A stretch of DNA of 64,000 nt from Halococcus qingdaonensis. Its GTDB lineage: Archaea; Halobacteriota; Halobacteria; Halobacteriales; Halococcaceae. The stretch lies in contig NZ_CP101943.1 in assembly GCF_024508235.1 (NCBI RefSeq), forward strand, positions 1,647,112 to 1,711,111, written 5' to 3'. Made by a program: the position numbers and the translations under genes. Below the pieces are notes generated by a model. That model did no database searches. It was not told where the DNA came from and saw nothing but the letters and a program-made list of their open reading frames with translations. Shown here in pieces: positions 8,171 to 17,426 of the stretch. Numbering within the stretch: the stretch's first letter is position 1; each line of letters begins with the position of its first letter.

Positions 8171-10951
8171 GTAGTTCTCTGCCTCGTATTCCGGACGCAC
8201 GTACAGGCGCGGCGCTTGCCCGAGTTTCGAGCGGGAGGTCGTCTGGTTTTTCAGTGCGCGCCAGCACAGCGAATCGAGCCGCTTGACGTCCTCTTCGGTG
8301 AGGTTCGTCGCCTCTGCACCATTGTTGTCCACGAGTCCCCAGAATGGGTAGATGCCGTACTTGATGCGCTTGTCGTCGAGGTCGAAACCACCCTGTCGTG
8401 CCTCCTCACCGGTGGAAATGACGCTGGTGAGCGAGTCGTACTCCTCGTTGTCCTCGACCTCGTTCAGCGACTTCGCCGGAAGGAATTGCACCGGCCCCTG
8501 GTACTGACTTGGTAGTGCGCTACTGAGTGCTTGGCGGAGTCGTTCGTCTTCCTCCTCGTCGCTAGACTCGAAACTGAGCGTCGCGCCGAAGTACCGGACG
8601 TCAGTCGCTGTATCGAGGAATCGTTCGCCGATGTCCTCGATATCCTCAATATCGTCGGCGTCGTCGACCTCTTCGAGGACGTCCAGCGCGAGCGTCGTTC
8701 GAGGTCGGGCATCGCCGTCGAGTTTCTTCACGTAGATGTCGAAGCCGTCGTCAAGCAACTGATCCCGGAGGTAGCGCTTGAGACGGACGTCGGTGATGAT
8801 TCCCTTCCCCGTGTCCGGGTCACGCCGCGGTCGATTGTCGCCGATGGGGTTGCCATTTGGATTGCAGTCCTGTGCGTCGTAGACGAACAGCATCTCGGAT
8901 CGGTTGAGCGTCATGGGTGGATGTCGTGTGTTGGATTAGTTCGCGGGCGCTTCGGCGGTCGTATCGGATGAACCGTCATTGGTCTCCTGGAGGTCGAACG
9001 CGTTCGGCATCGACCGACGACCGTGTGCGTGACCGAGGACATAGGCGAACTGGAGGTCGCGCTTGTCGATGTCCCAGTCGGTTGGCATCTGCTTGGTCGT
9101 ATCGAGCAACCGGTCTACTGTCTCCGGGAACAGGATGTCGGAGTCGTACTCCGAATCGAACGCGTACACCTTCGCTTGTTCCAGTGCCGACTTCACTGCG
9201 TGTTCGAGACCGTTTTTCGTGAGTTGGTCGCCGCGCGTTTTCGAGTCGAGCGGACGACCGATATCGCGCGTGTGCTCCTGGTGCCAACTCACCTGGCCGA
9301 CGAGCACGCCCGCGAGTGCGGTGGCTCTTCGCTCGTCGTTTTCGATGAACAGCGGTCGGTCGAGGAACGATTCGAGTCGGTACTCGCGGATGGCCGCGAG
9401 GTCCGAGAGGTCGGTGTCCGTGTCGTCGATGGTATGTGTCATAGTGTGTGTATCAGCAGGTTCGACTGGCGCGTCGAGGCCGTCGAGCAGGCCTGCACGC
9501 GACAGTGATTCGAGGTGGATGAGTTGCTGTACGACCACCTGGTGTGGAACCGGATCGTCGCCGTCGAACTCGTCGCCGAAGCGCTGCATGTACTCCTCGA
9601 ACAGCATCGACGCATCGAGCGGCGTCCCGGCAATGAGTCGGTGGTCGACGACGCGGCGGAAGTCGTCGCCAGCCTCGTCGCGGTAGGCGAATGCAGCGTC
9701 GGTGAACTCGTGGCCGACGATCCGACCGAACGCGACGTTCCGTGCGGTGTCCGTCTCGTCGGGCAAATCGAGCAGATCCCAGTTGTCGTACTCGGCGAAC
9801 CCTCCTGCCTCGGGATCAAGTGTCGGGCCGTGAACCGTGTCCACGAGCGCCGCCGCGAGCTCGGAAACCCAGTAGACGGTCGCGGCTGGCTCCTCGGCGA
9901 TGACGTTCTTGTCGTCGCTGATCGGGAGCGATACCGTGTAGAAACGGAGCTCACGTTCGCCGAGATCCCGAATTTCTTCGTCTTCGTTCTCCTGGATTTG
10001 ATACGTGACCCGAGCCATCGGAGCGTTCGACGCGTCCGTGTGATCGCTGTCGGGATCGAGCGATTGGACGGCTCGGTATAGTGTCTCGGCTTTCAGTGGC
10101 GTGAACTCTCCCGCAAAGTACGGTATCGCGTACGTCTCCGTCCCGCCGCGACGGAAGACACATCGATCGATGAGATCCTGGCCCTTGCTGAACAACATCG
10201 CGACATCGTCGCTGACCGGATAGTTCCGCCACGATTGATCGCGTCGGAGACCTGGCTGTGCGTCCGGATGCTTGACCGAGAAGATTCCCAGCGGGCTCTC
10301 GGGTGTACCGACGACCCGTTCCATCTCACCGGTCACGACGCCGACCGCTTCGCCTTCGGAGGCGGGACCGGAGTCGATGTTCTTGTCCGTCGCGTTGGCC
10401 GTCGCGTATCGACGCATCGCCGTGTCGAGTACGTCGAGGTCGGCAGGCCAGAACCGTCGCACGTCATCGGCATCCGAGATTTCGAGGTTCGATCCGTCGA
10501 TTCGACAGCGAACGGTCATCACTGTCGGAACGGAATCATCGACGGATAGCAACGACTCGATGTCGTTGCTGATCCGTTCTAACGGCTCGCCGTCCTTGTC
10601 GAAAATCTCTGCAAGCCGTTCAATGATCCAACCATCTGGGTGGCTACCTTCCCCGGTTAGTGTCTGTATGCTATCCTGGGTTGGCCAACCAGCCAGCTTT
10701 CCAAGAGGACCATACTGGGTATCGGTTACACCACTTGCATCATTTCCCGTCTTTGAGCCTATCTGGGTGATGCTATACTTTGACCCCTGTCCCGAGGACT
10801 TGTGTGAATAGGCAAGCCGCGGAACATCGTCCGCGCGCAGCGCATCGACGTTAAGGTCAACGTACGCGGGTTCCACACCAGTTAGATCCACGTCGATAAC
10901 GATGAGCCGTCCATCGTCGACGAATGGATCGAGTTTGCTTGGTGTTCCATA

Positions 10952-11891
10952 GGCTCTGTTGAATCACTAGACGGCGTCGGGATCGGTCGCTAGATCAAAG
11001 GCATTGAAGCGAGAGACTTGCGTTGTCCATGACCCAAATCTCTCGCTTCACCGAGCGATGCGTCTTGGTCGCACAAAGAGTTACTGGCGATGGAAGCGAA
11101 TCCGCCGCCCCGAACGGTGGCGGCGGATTCGCCGATTACGCCCTCGTTTCCCTGCATTGTCTCCGGATTTACCTCGATACGTCCTACCGCATGACCATCG
11201 ATCTGCTGAAGGAGATGCCACAAATAACCCGGGAGATCGGCCTTGACGCGGCCGATCTCCCTGCACCGTCGACGTTGTGTAAAGCACTCGACCGAATCGA
11301 GATGAGCCTCTGTCGAGTGCTACTGCGCCAGTCGGCGCAGTTGCACGATCCGTCCAAACACGCTGCTCTCGACGCCACGTTCTACGACCGAGACCGCGCA
11401 AGCCGCCACTACTGCCAGCGCACGAACTACCGCGTGCAGACGCTTAAAGTCACGAAACTCGTCGATACAGAATCCCAAGCCGTCCTCGACGTTCACTGTT
11501 CGACCACACTCAAAGGAAGTGACGCCGACCTCTGCGAGCAGATCGCCCGCCGGAATGCGGGCGATCTGCGGACTCTCACTGCGGACAAAGGCTACGACAA
11601 GACCGCTCTCCGCGAACGGCTGCGTGAACTCGAGATCCGCCCGCTCATCAAGCACTGCATCCGCGCACCGTACGACCACGCCCATAACGCCCGAATCGAC
11701 GCGGATCTCTACGCACAGCGGTCGATGACCGAAACCGTGAATTCGGCCGTCAAGCGCTCGCTCGGCTACGCCGTGCGAGCGCGTACCTGGTTCCGTGAGT
11801 TTCGAGAGATTGCCCTGATGTGTATCGTCTACAACATCAAACGAGCAGTGAAACAGTGAATTCCATCGCCTTATGGCGATTCAACAGAGCC
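10952..11891 (+). mobile_element. IS5-like insertion element (940 bp) in cas8b
   Basis: Perfect 14-bp ends, ggctctgttgaatc at 10952-10965 and its complement at 11878-11891, bound the element. The 8-bp duplication gttccata lies at 10944-10951 and 11892-11899. Its transposase opposes the cas genes. The ends resemble those of the cas7 insertion (both share gctct-ttgaa), and both left ends contain acggcgtcgggat about 20 bases in (10971-10983 here, 7259-7271 there). They are therefore two members of one IS subgroup that landed independently. Confidence 0.95.
11029..11859 (+). CDS. IS5-family DDE transposase (cas8b insertion)
   Basis: This 276-residue protein starts at the ATG at 11029 (MTQISRFTERC); a TTG two codons earlier is less likely. 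The probable DDE triad is Asp115 (ALDATFYDRD), Asp186 (TADKGYDK) and Glu235 (SMTETVNSAVKR). The C-terminus WFREFREIALMCIVYNIKRA parallels the other transposase. It is the only gene of the 940-bp element and appears intact, so the element may still be mobile. Confidence 0.93.
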   Translation: MTQISRFTERCVLVAQRVTGDGSESAAPNGGGGFADYALVSLHCLRIYLDTSYRMTIDLLKEMPQITREIGLDAADLPAPSTLCKALDRIEMSLCRVLLRQSAQLHDPSKHAALDATFYDRDRASRHYCQRTNYRVQTLKVTKLVDTESQAVLDVHCSTTLKGSDADLCEQIARRNAGDLRTLTADKGYDKTALRERLRELEIRPLIKHCIRAPYDHAHNARIDADLYAQRSMTETVNSAVKRSLGYAVRARTWFREFREIALMCIVYNIKRAVKQ

Positions 11892-12027
11892 GTTCCATAC
11901 AGAGACCCACCGCTTTCGGCCACAGCCAGCACGCCGTACAGCGCCATGACGTCCTCCAGGCTGGCCGGTGGTCGGTCGTGCCAGTAGTCCGCGATGGCGT
12001 CGGCGAAGTCCTCGCGCGTGGGGCCAC

Positions 12028-12864
12028 TCATGTCGATTCCATCCGAGGTGGTGTTTTCTCGGTGATGTTCACGAATCCGAAGCCTAGCGAGTTGCGCTCG
12101 CCGATGCCACAATCCAGTGCGAGATTCAGATGCCGACGATGATGGTCGTCGCGCACCCGATAGCCGAGTCGCCACTTGCTCACGACGTAGGTCATCTCCT
12201 CGCCCTCGGTTACCGTCACCGGGAGCGCGAACGTCTTGATCAGTTCGTAGCTCTCGAACAGTTCGCCGTCGCGATCGCTCGGGCCGGGTAGATGGTCGGG
12301 CGCGAACCGACCGTGTTTCTTGTCGAGGTTCGCCACGATCTGGTTGCGGAACGGTTCCATCGTCATCTCCGGCCGCCAGAACGTCGCGTTGTCGCCGTAA
12401 TCGCCCTCGATCCCGTACTCCTCGCGTCGCCACGGCGGAATCCGCACCACTACTCCCGTGCCGGTCTCGATCACGCCCGAAGAGCCCGGCTCCCCCACGT
12501 CGGGTGCGAGCGCCGAGAGATCCTCGACCCGGTAGGGCATCTCGCCGATATTGAGCTCCGGCTCCGTCCGGAGATCGCGCGCGACGTGGGTCAACAGTTC
12601 CTCGTGGGGCGAGGCGACCAACAGCGTGCGCTCGTCACCCTCCTCCATATCGCCCGGCGGGAATGGGTTCGAGTAGGTGAACCCCGGCGGGTCGTTCCCG
12701 TCGTGGCGCTCCTCGAACTCGGTGCCCTCCAGCGCACGCCAGAGCCGTCCCCGGAGTTTGTGATGGTAGGCGTTGTCGTAGGCAGCGTCCGCGCGCACGC
12801 GCAATCTGGCTAACACCCGCACCCGTATCCCCCCGATCGATATCGCCGAATCATGATCCGCCAC
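12028..12864 (-). CDS. cas6: crRNA-processing endonuclease Cas6
   Basis: Cas6 cuts pre-crRNA within each repeat, leaving the 8-base 5' handle. The 278-residue protein has two RAMP folds. YHHKLRGRLW near residue 33 carries candidate catalytic histidines, and the C-terminal glycine-rich loop GIGERNSLGFGFVN is the family hallmark. It is the first gene of the cas operon; its TGA overlaps the cas8b ATG by 4 bases. It is intact, so crRNA maturation could continue even though Cascade assembly should not. The exact start within the first 15 codons is uncertain. Confidence 0.93.
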   Translation of the reverse strand: MADHDSAISIGGIRVRVLARLRVRADAAYDNAYHHKLRGRLWRALEGTEFEERHDGNDPPGFTYSNPFPPGDMEEGDERTLLVASPHEELLTHVARDLRTEPELNIGEMPYRVEDLSALAPDVGEPGSSGVIETGTGVVVRIPPWRREEYGIEGDYGDNATFWRPEMTMEPFRNQIVANLDKKHGRFAPDHLPGPSDRDGELFESYELIKTFALPVTVTEGEEMTYVVSKWRLGYRVRDDHHRRHLNLALDCGIGERNSLGFGFVNITEKTPPRMEST

Positions 12865-12897
12865 CAGTCGGCATGGACCAGCATTGAATGGTCCCTG

Positions 12898-12904
12898 TAA
12901 TAAA
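12898..12904 (-). promoter_or_regulatory. TATA box for the cas operon
   Basis: On the minus strand TTTATTA lies about 35-40 bases before the cas6 start, inside an AT-rich patch of an otherwise GC-rich 136-base gap. It would place the transcript start within about 10 bases of the start codon, as is common in haloarchaea. This appears to be the only strong promoter for the whole cas operon. Confidence 0.5.
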
Positions 12905-13000
12905 GATATTCAGACCGTGGTGAAAGTGGTCCGCCGCTCACTAGAGCCCAGTCGTGGCGAAGGATGCGTGGTGAAAAACGACGATCGTGCCGCGAGGTGG

Positions 13001-14386
13001 CTACTCGTCGGCCCGGCTGGCGTTCAGCTTGGCCTGCTCGCGCGCGCTCGGGTTCACGGACTCCTGGAACGGCACCTCGGAGACGGTCGCGTAGACCGGC
13101 TCACCGGGTTCCTCGGCGTACTCGTCGGGGAGATGCACCTCGAACTCGATATCGGCGTCGGCATCGTAGATGCTGTCGTCGAGCGGTGCGTCGAGCTCGC
13201 GCAGTTTTTCCGCCGGGACGTGCGCGAGCGCGATGTTGGTTTCCAGTTCTGGGCTGTACCACGGCGAGGTGACGTAGCCACACTCCTCGCCCGTCTCGGG
13301 ATCCGAGACGAGCCAGAAGTCGGGTGCGTAGTCACGGATCGGCTCGCCGGCCATCTTCAGCCCGATCAGCTTGTGCGTGAAGGGATACTCGCCGTTCTCG
13401 ACCTGTTCTTGCTGGCGTTCGAGTTCTTCTTTGCCGATGTAGTCGACGTCGGTCTCGTCGGGCACCTGATAGCCGAGATTGACCTGGAACGGCGAAGTCT
13501 CGTGATCCATGTCCTGGCCCCACGAGAGGATACCCGCCGCGATCCGCCGGTGGTGGCCCGGCGCGATCTGCATTCCGCCGTGGTCCTTCACCGTTTCGAG
13601 AACCGGATCCCAGACGGCCTCGGCGTTTGCCATCGCGTCCTTCACGTAGATCTCGAAGCCCTTCTCGCCGGAGAAGCCCGTCTGGCTCACGAGCACGTCA
13701 CAGCCGTTGACCTCGGCTTCCATCAGCCCGTAGTAGGGGATTTCCGAAACCTCCTCGCCGACGACCTCGACCATCACGTCCTCGGAGAGCGGCCCCTGGA
13801 TCTGCATCGGTGCGACGTCGATCTCGTCGATCGCGACGTCGTAGTTCTCGCCGACGTTCACACCCTGGAGCCACTGCATCAGAGTCGAATCGGAGATCGA
13901 GAACCAGAACTCGTCGTCGCCGGGCCGTAGCAACACCGGGTCGTTCAGGATGCCGCCGTCCTCGTTGCAGAGGATGACGTACTTGCCGTGCATTGTCTCG
14001 ATCTCGGTCGCGTCTCGGGTGATGACGCGGTTGACGAACGCCTCGGCGTCGGGCCCCGCGACGCGGATCTGGCGCTCGACGGCGACGTCCCACAGCGTGA
14101 CCCGGTTGACGAGGGCGTCGTACTCGGCCATCGCACCGCCATCTTCGGGTTCGACCAGCCCGCGGGGATGGTAGAGGCGGTTGTAGACCGTCGCGCGCCA
14201 CGCACCCTCCTCGTCGAAGGACTTGTGGAAGAAGGGCGACTTGCGAACGCGCGTCGAGACCAGCATCTCGATGCCGGGGTCGCCCGACTGGCGCAGGTTT
14301 CGTGGCACCGTTCGATCCGACTGATCGACGTTCGGGTGGTTCGGATGCTCCGCTCCGTCCGTTTTCGGTGGCTCGTTCTCGGACAT
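13001..14386 (-). CDS. DmdA/GcvT-like folate-dependent demethylase
   Basis: The 461-residue protein belongs to the GcvT fold, which moves a one-carbon unit from a substrate to tetrahydrofolate. The segment NEDGGILNDPVLLRPGDDEF followed by FSISDS is closer to DMSP demethylase DmdA than to glycine-cleavage GcvT, and the Asp in ILNDP is the conserved catalytic position. The C-terminal barrel domain is present (GLKMAGEPIRD ... CGYVTSPWYSPEL). It is divergent from fhs across 186 bases. With fhs, a MetF-like gene and two dimethylglycine/sarcosine dehydrogenase-like genes nearby, it probably makes methyl-tetrahydrofolate from a methylated osmolyte. Glycine betaine is my guess; DMSP or another methyl donor is possible. 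Confidence 0.82.
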   Translation of the reverse strand: MSENEPPKTDGAEHPNHPNVDQSDRTVPRNLRQSGDPGIEMLVSTRVRKSPFFHKSFDEEGAWRATVYNRLYHPRGLVEPEDGGAMAEYDALVNRVTLWDVAVERQIRVAGPDAEAFVNRVITRDATEIETMHGKYVILCNEDGGILNDPVLLRPGDDEFWFSISDSTLMQWLQGVNVGENYDVAIDEIDVAPMQIQGPLSEDVMVEVVGEEVSEIPYYGLMEAEVNGCDVLVSQTGFSGEKGFEIYVKDAMANAEAVWDPVLETVKDHGGMQIAPGHHRRIAAGILSWGQDMDHETSPFQVNLGYQVPDETDVDYIGKEELERQQEQVENGEYPFTHKLIGLKMAGEPIRDYAPDFWLVSDPETGEECGYVTSPWYSPELETNIALAHVPAEKLRELDAPLDDSIYDADADIEFEVHLPDEYAEEPGEPVYATVSEVPFQESVNPSAREQAKLNASRADE

Positions 14387-14411
14387 CCCCTTTCCCTACG
14401 ATCGATGGGTG

Positions 14412-14418
14412 CCTAAAT
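14412..14418 (-). promoter_or_regulatory. TATA box for the DmdA-like gene
   Basis: Minus-strand ATTTAGG is centred about 29 bases before the ATG at 14386, the spacing expected for a leaderless haloarchaeal transcript. Confidence 0.45.
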
Positions 14419-14510
14419 CGACCAGTTAAACGAGACACCCATTTATGTTCGTGAACGATTCGCACCGCCTCGCCGGCCGGGATTTCGGGCTCGCACGCGC
14501 CATCGGGACG

Positions 14511-14518
14511 TAAAAAGA
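14511..14518 (+). promoter_or_regulatory. Possible TATA box for fhs
   Basis: taaaaaga is the only AT-rich stretch before fhs. It lies about 58 bases ahead of the ATG at 14573, which would give a short untranslated leader of roughly 30 bases. Confidence 0.4.
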
Positions 14519-14572
14519 TAGCACGCACCGAACACGAACCTTGAAGCGACGGTCGGACGAACTCGAATCGAC

Positions 14573-16285
14573 ATGTCACCATCCGAAGACGGCCTGCCGA
14601 CGGACTACGAGATCGCCCAGGACGTCGACACCGACCACATCACCGAGATCGTCGAACCGCTCGGCCTCGCCGCCGACGACCTCGAGCTCCACGGCGACGA
14701 CACGGCGAAGCTCACCTACGACGCCATCGAGCGACTCCGGGAATCCGACCGTGAGGATGGTGACGTAATCCTCGTCACGGGGATGACGCCGACGCCGATG
14801 GGCGAGGGCAAGACCGTCACCACCGTAGGACTGAGTCAGGCGTTCAACCAGCTCGGCGAGAACGCACTGGCGGCCATCCGCGAGCCCTCGCTCGGCCCGG
14901 TCTTCGGCGTCAAGGGCGGCGCGGCCGGCGGTGGCTACTCCCAGGTACTGCCGATGGAGGAGATCAACCTCCACTTCACCGGCGATCTCCACGCGCTCAC
15001 GTCGGCGCACAACCTCGTCTCGACGATGCTCGACAACCATATCAAACAGGGAAACGAGCTGGGGATCGCCGTCAATCAGGTCCAATGGCCCCGTGCGATG
15101 GACATGAACGACCGCGTGCTCCGCGAGACCGTCGTGGGTCTCGGCGGCGAGGTCACGGGCGTCCCTCGCGAGGACGGGTTCATCCTCACGGCGGCCTCCG
15201 AGATGATGGCCGTGCTCTGTCTCGCCGACGACCTCGCCGATCTCAAGGAACGCGTCGGCCGAATCATCGTCGCCTACGACGAGGACGGCGACCCGGTCAC
15301 CGCCGACGACATCGAAGCTACCGGTGCGGTCACCATCCTGCTGAAGGACGCGCTCAAACCCAACATCGTTCAAACTGTCGAGGGAACGCCGGCGTTCGTT
15401 CACGGCGGTCCGTTCGCCAACATCGCCCACGGGACGAACTCGCTGATCGCCGACGACGCCGCCCGGAAACTCTCGGACTATCTCGTCACCGAGGCGGGCT
15501 TCGGCTCGGATCTGGGTGCCGAGAAATTCATGGACGTCGTCTGCCGTCTGGGCGACATGGAACCGGCGGCGGTCACGGTGGTAGCCTCTGTCCGTGCGCT
15601 CAAATACCATGGCAAGGACATGTGGCCCGCCGATCTCGACGCGCTCGACGAACCCGACCCCGAAGCGGTCGAGGCCGGGATCGAAAATCTCGATGCCCAC
15701 GTCGAAAACCTCCAGCAGTTCGGCGTCCCAGTCGTCGTGGCGCTCAACCGCTTCCCCGGCGACACCGACGAGGAAGTCGACGTCGTACTGGATCACTGCC
15801 GGGAGGACCTCGGGATCGAGGCCGCCGAATCGACGGTATTCGAGGAGGGCGGCGCGGGCGGGACCGACCTCGCCGAGAAGCTCATGACCGCCATCGAAAC
15901 GAACGACGAGACGTTCGACTATCTCTACGAGGCCGACGCCCCAATACCGGAGAAGATCGAGACGATCGCCACCGAGATCTACGGTGCGGAATCCGTCTCA
16001 TTCCAGAGCGGTGCACGCGACGACATCGATCGAATGAATGACCTCGGCTTCGAGGATGTCCCGATCGTGATTTCGAAGACCTTCCACTCGCTCAGCGACA
16101 ATGCCGAGAAGAAGGGCGTCCCCACCGGCTGGGAACTCGAGATTCAAGAGATCTACCCCTCCGCCGGCGCGGGCTTTCTCGTCGCCCTCACCAGCGACGT
16201 GCTGACGCTACCGGGGCTGCCGTCCGACCCTGCCGCTGCCGACATGGATATCGACGCCGAGGGAACGGTCTCCGGACTGTTCTGA
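14573..16285 (+). CDS. fhs: Formate-tetrahydrofolate ligase
   Basis: The enzyme joins formate and tetrahydrofolate at the cost of ATP, or runs backwards to make ATP and formate from 10-formyl-THF. The 570-residue protein carries the P-loop TPTPMGEGKTVTTVGLSQAF near residue 75 and the EPSLGPVFGVKGGAAGGGYS block, both diagnostic; the length matches the family (about 555-570). Divergent from the DmdA-like gene and convergent with the MetF-like gene, it is well placed to discharge one-carbon units released by the neighbouring demethylases and dehydrogenases. Haloarchaea use folate rather than tetrahydromethanopterin, so the assignment is consistent. Confidence 0.97.
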   Translation: MSPSEDGLPTDYEIAQDVDTDHITEIVEPLGLAADDLELHGDDTAKLTYDAIERLRESDREDGDVILVTGMTPTPMGEGKTVTTVGLSQAFNQLGENALAAIREPSLGPVFGVKGGAAGGGYSQVLPMEEINLHFTGDLHALTSAHNLVSTMLDNHIKQGNELGIAVNQVQWPRAMDMNDRVLRETVVGLGGEVTGVPREDGFILTAASEMMAVLCLADDLADLKERVGRIIVAYDEDGDPVTADDIEATGAVTILLKDALKPNIVQTVEGTPAFVHGGPFANIAHGTNSLIADDAARKLSDYLVTEAGFGSDLGAEKFMDVVCRLGDMEPAAVTVVASVRALKYHGKDMWPADLDALDEPDPEAVEAGIENLDAHVENLQQFGVPVVVALNRFPGDTDEEVDVVLDHCREDLGIEAAESTVFEEGGAGGTDLAEKLMTAIETNDETFDYLYEADAPIPEKIETIATEIYGAESVSFQSGARDDIDRMNDLGFEDVPIVISKTFHSLSDNAEKKGVPTGWELEIQEIYPSAGAGFLVALTSDVLTLPGLPSDPAAADMDIDAEGTVSGLF

Positions 16286-16303
16286 AGTGGTCGGCCGATC
16301 GCG

Positions 16304-17161
16304 TCACTCGTCGAGAACGCCGTAGCGCCACGACTCGGTGTCCTCGGTCCGGTTGAAAGTGTAGACGTGCAATCCCTGAATATCGTAGTCGGGATCGTCG
16401 GCGTACGGCGCGAGCCCCTCGACGAGATCGTCGGGGGTGTATCTGCCACGCGAACCGACGAGTTCGCGGATGAACCCCGTGATTCCGGTCGTTTTCTTGA
16501 GGAAATTCACCGAGTCGCCGACACCGACCTTCCGCGAGATGCTCAGCAGTTTGTCGTACTTCATCACACCAGGAATGCCGACCTCGATGGGGAGCTCGAC
16601 GCCCCTATCCCTCACACCCTCGACCCACTCGACGACGGCCTCGGGATCGTAACAGAGCTGTGTCACGATGTAGGTCGCGTAGGGTGCTTTCTTCGCCATC
16701 GCGTCGGCGAGCGTGTCGTCGTCGAGGAACTCGTGGCCCTCCGGGTAGCCCGTGATGCCGATCTCCTCGAACTCGTGATCGAGTCCGTCGAGCGCGTCGA
16801 GAAGGGCGTACGCCGAATCGAACTCGCCGATCGGCTCCTCGCGGTCGCCGCCGGGAACGAAGATATCGGTGACGCCGGCGTCGGTGAGCCGCCGAGTGAT
16901 TTCGTCCAGATGGTCGACGTCGCGGACGTAGCGCGCGGCGATGTGTGGGCTGACGTCGAACCCGCGAGCGGCGGCCGTCTCGGCCCACTCGACGGTCGCA
17001 TCGAGCCCCAGCTGCGGCGAGGTCGTGATGGCGATCGTCGCGCCCGTGGGAAGCTCATCCATCTCGTCCGCGAAGCTGTCGAACGGCATCAGCTCGAATC
17101 GCGGATCGTCAAGGAGTTGCGCGACGCCATCGGTCTCTCCCGACTGGCGCGTCACCGACAT
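16304..17161 (-). CDS. MetF-like methylenetetrahydrofolate reductase
   Basis: The 285-residue TIM-barrel protein matches the MTHFR family: ATIAITTSPQLGLD at the first strand, VTDIFVPGGDREEP, GITGYPEGH, TYIVTQLCYD and GIPGVMKYDKLL, all in MTHFR order. The family interconverts 5,10-methylene-THF and 5-methyl-THF; beside a methyl-THF-producing demethylase it may work in the oxidative direction. I start it at the ATG at 17161 (MSVTRQSGETDG); the frame is open to 17278, but that extension is basic and unlikely. It converges with fhs (18-base gap) and diverges from the first FAD-GcvT fusion gene. Confidence 0.85.
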   Translation of the reverse strand: MSVTRQSGETDGVAQLLDDPRFELMPFDSFADEMDELPTGATIAITTSPQLGLDATVEWAETAAARGFDVSPHIAARYVRDVDHLDEITRRLTDAGVTDIFVPGGDREEPIGEFDSAYALLDALDGLDHEFEEIGITGYPEGHEFLDDDTLADAMAKKAPYATYIVTQLCYDPEAVVEWVEGVRDRGVELPIEVGIPGVMKYDKLLSISRKVGVGDSVNFLKKTTGITGFIRELVGSRGRYTPDDLVEGLAPYADDPDYDIQGLHVYTFNRTEDTESWRYGVLDE

Positions 17162-17426
17162 GGATCGTCCGTACCTCCCGAAACCACGGAGTGCGTTTCG
17201 GACGCGTCTCGCCCCGCCTCGAACGCAAACATTGTGAGAGAATAGCAGTATCGCACGTTTAGCTCTTGGCCGGCACAACCGAAACGGTATAAGTCGGGGT
17301 CGGCAGTCGAATCACGCGATTCGTACCGAACATAGGAATCAGTCGTCGGTCGGACGATCCCGGATAAACAGGAGTAGCAGTGAGGGCGAAGAATGAATAT
17401 CCCCGGCCGAGATCGAAACGGCAGCC

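Larger units (their letters stand above)
6952..8914 (-). pseudogene. cas7: cas7 (Cascade backbone), interrupted by an IS element
   Basis: Cas7 subunits line the crRNA. The 5' part (8914 down to 8171) encodes MTLNRSEMLFVYDAQDCNPNGNP..., including the family motif NPNGNPIGDNRPRRD. The 3' part (7230 down to 6952) encodes ...HVGGLQNLVSLSAES to ...ERDLAE. Between them lies a 932-bp IS plus one copy of an 8-bp duplication. Joining 8171 directly to 7230 gives an unbroken 340-codon frame reading ...EAENYHVGGLQNLVS, about the normal length. As it stands, translation from the native start leaves Cas7 after ENY, reads into the IS and stops at 8015. The missing C-terminal quarter should prevent backbone assembly. 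Confidence 0.95.
8936..12031 (-). pseudogene. cas8b: cas8b (Cascade large subunit), interrupted by an IS element
   Basis: Cas8b recognises the PAM and recruits Cas3. The native ATG at 12031 overlaps the cas6 stop (ATGA) and encodes MSGPTREDFADAIADYW... up to ESGGSLYGT. There a 940-bp IS and an 8-bp duplication intervene. The rest runs from 10943 to 8936, beginning PSKLDPFVDDGRLIVIDVD. Joining 11892 to 10943 restores a 716-codon frame (715 residues), the usual Cas8b size. The large downstream piece could only start at an internal codon such as GTG at 10891, losing about 65 residues. The sequence ends in an Asp/Glu- and Ala-rich tail. Confidence 0.94.

Noticed and set aside
11837-12028. Separate short gene before cas8b ending in LLNRHKAMEFTVSLLV
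   Set aside because: It is the cas8b N-terminus running into the insertion element, not an independent gene.
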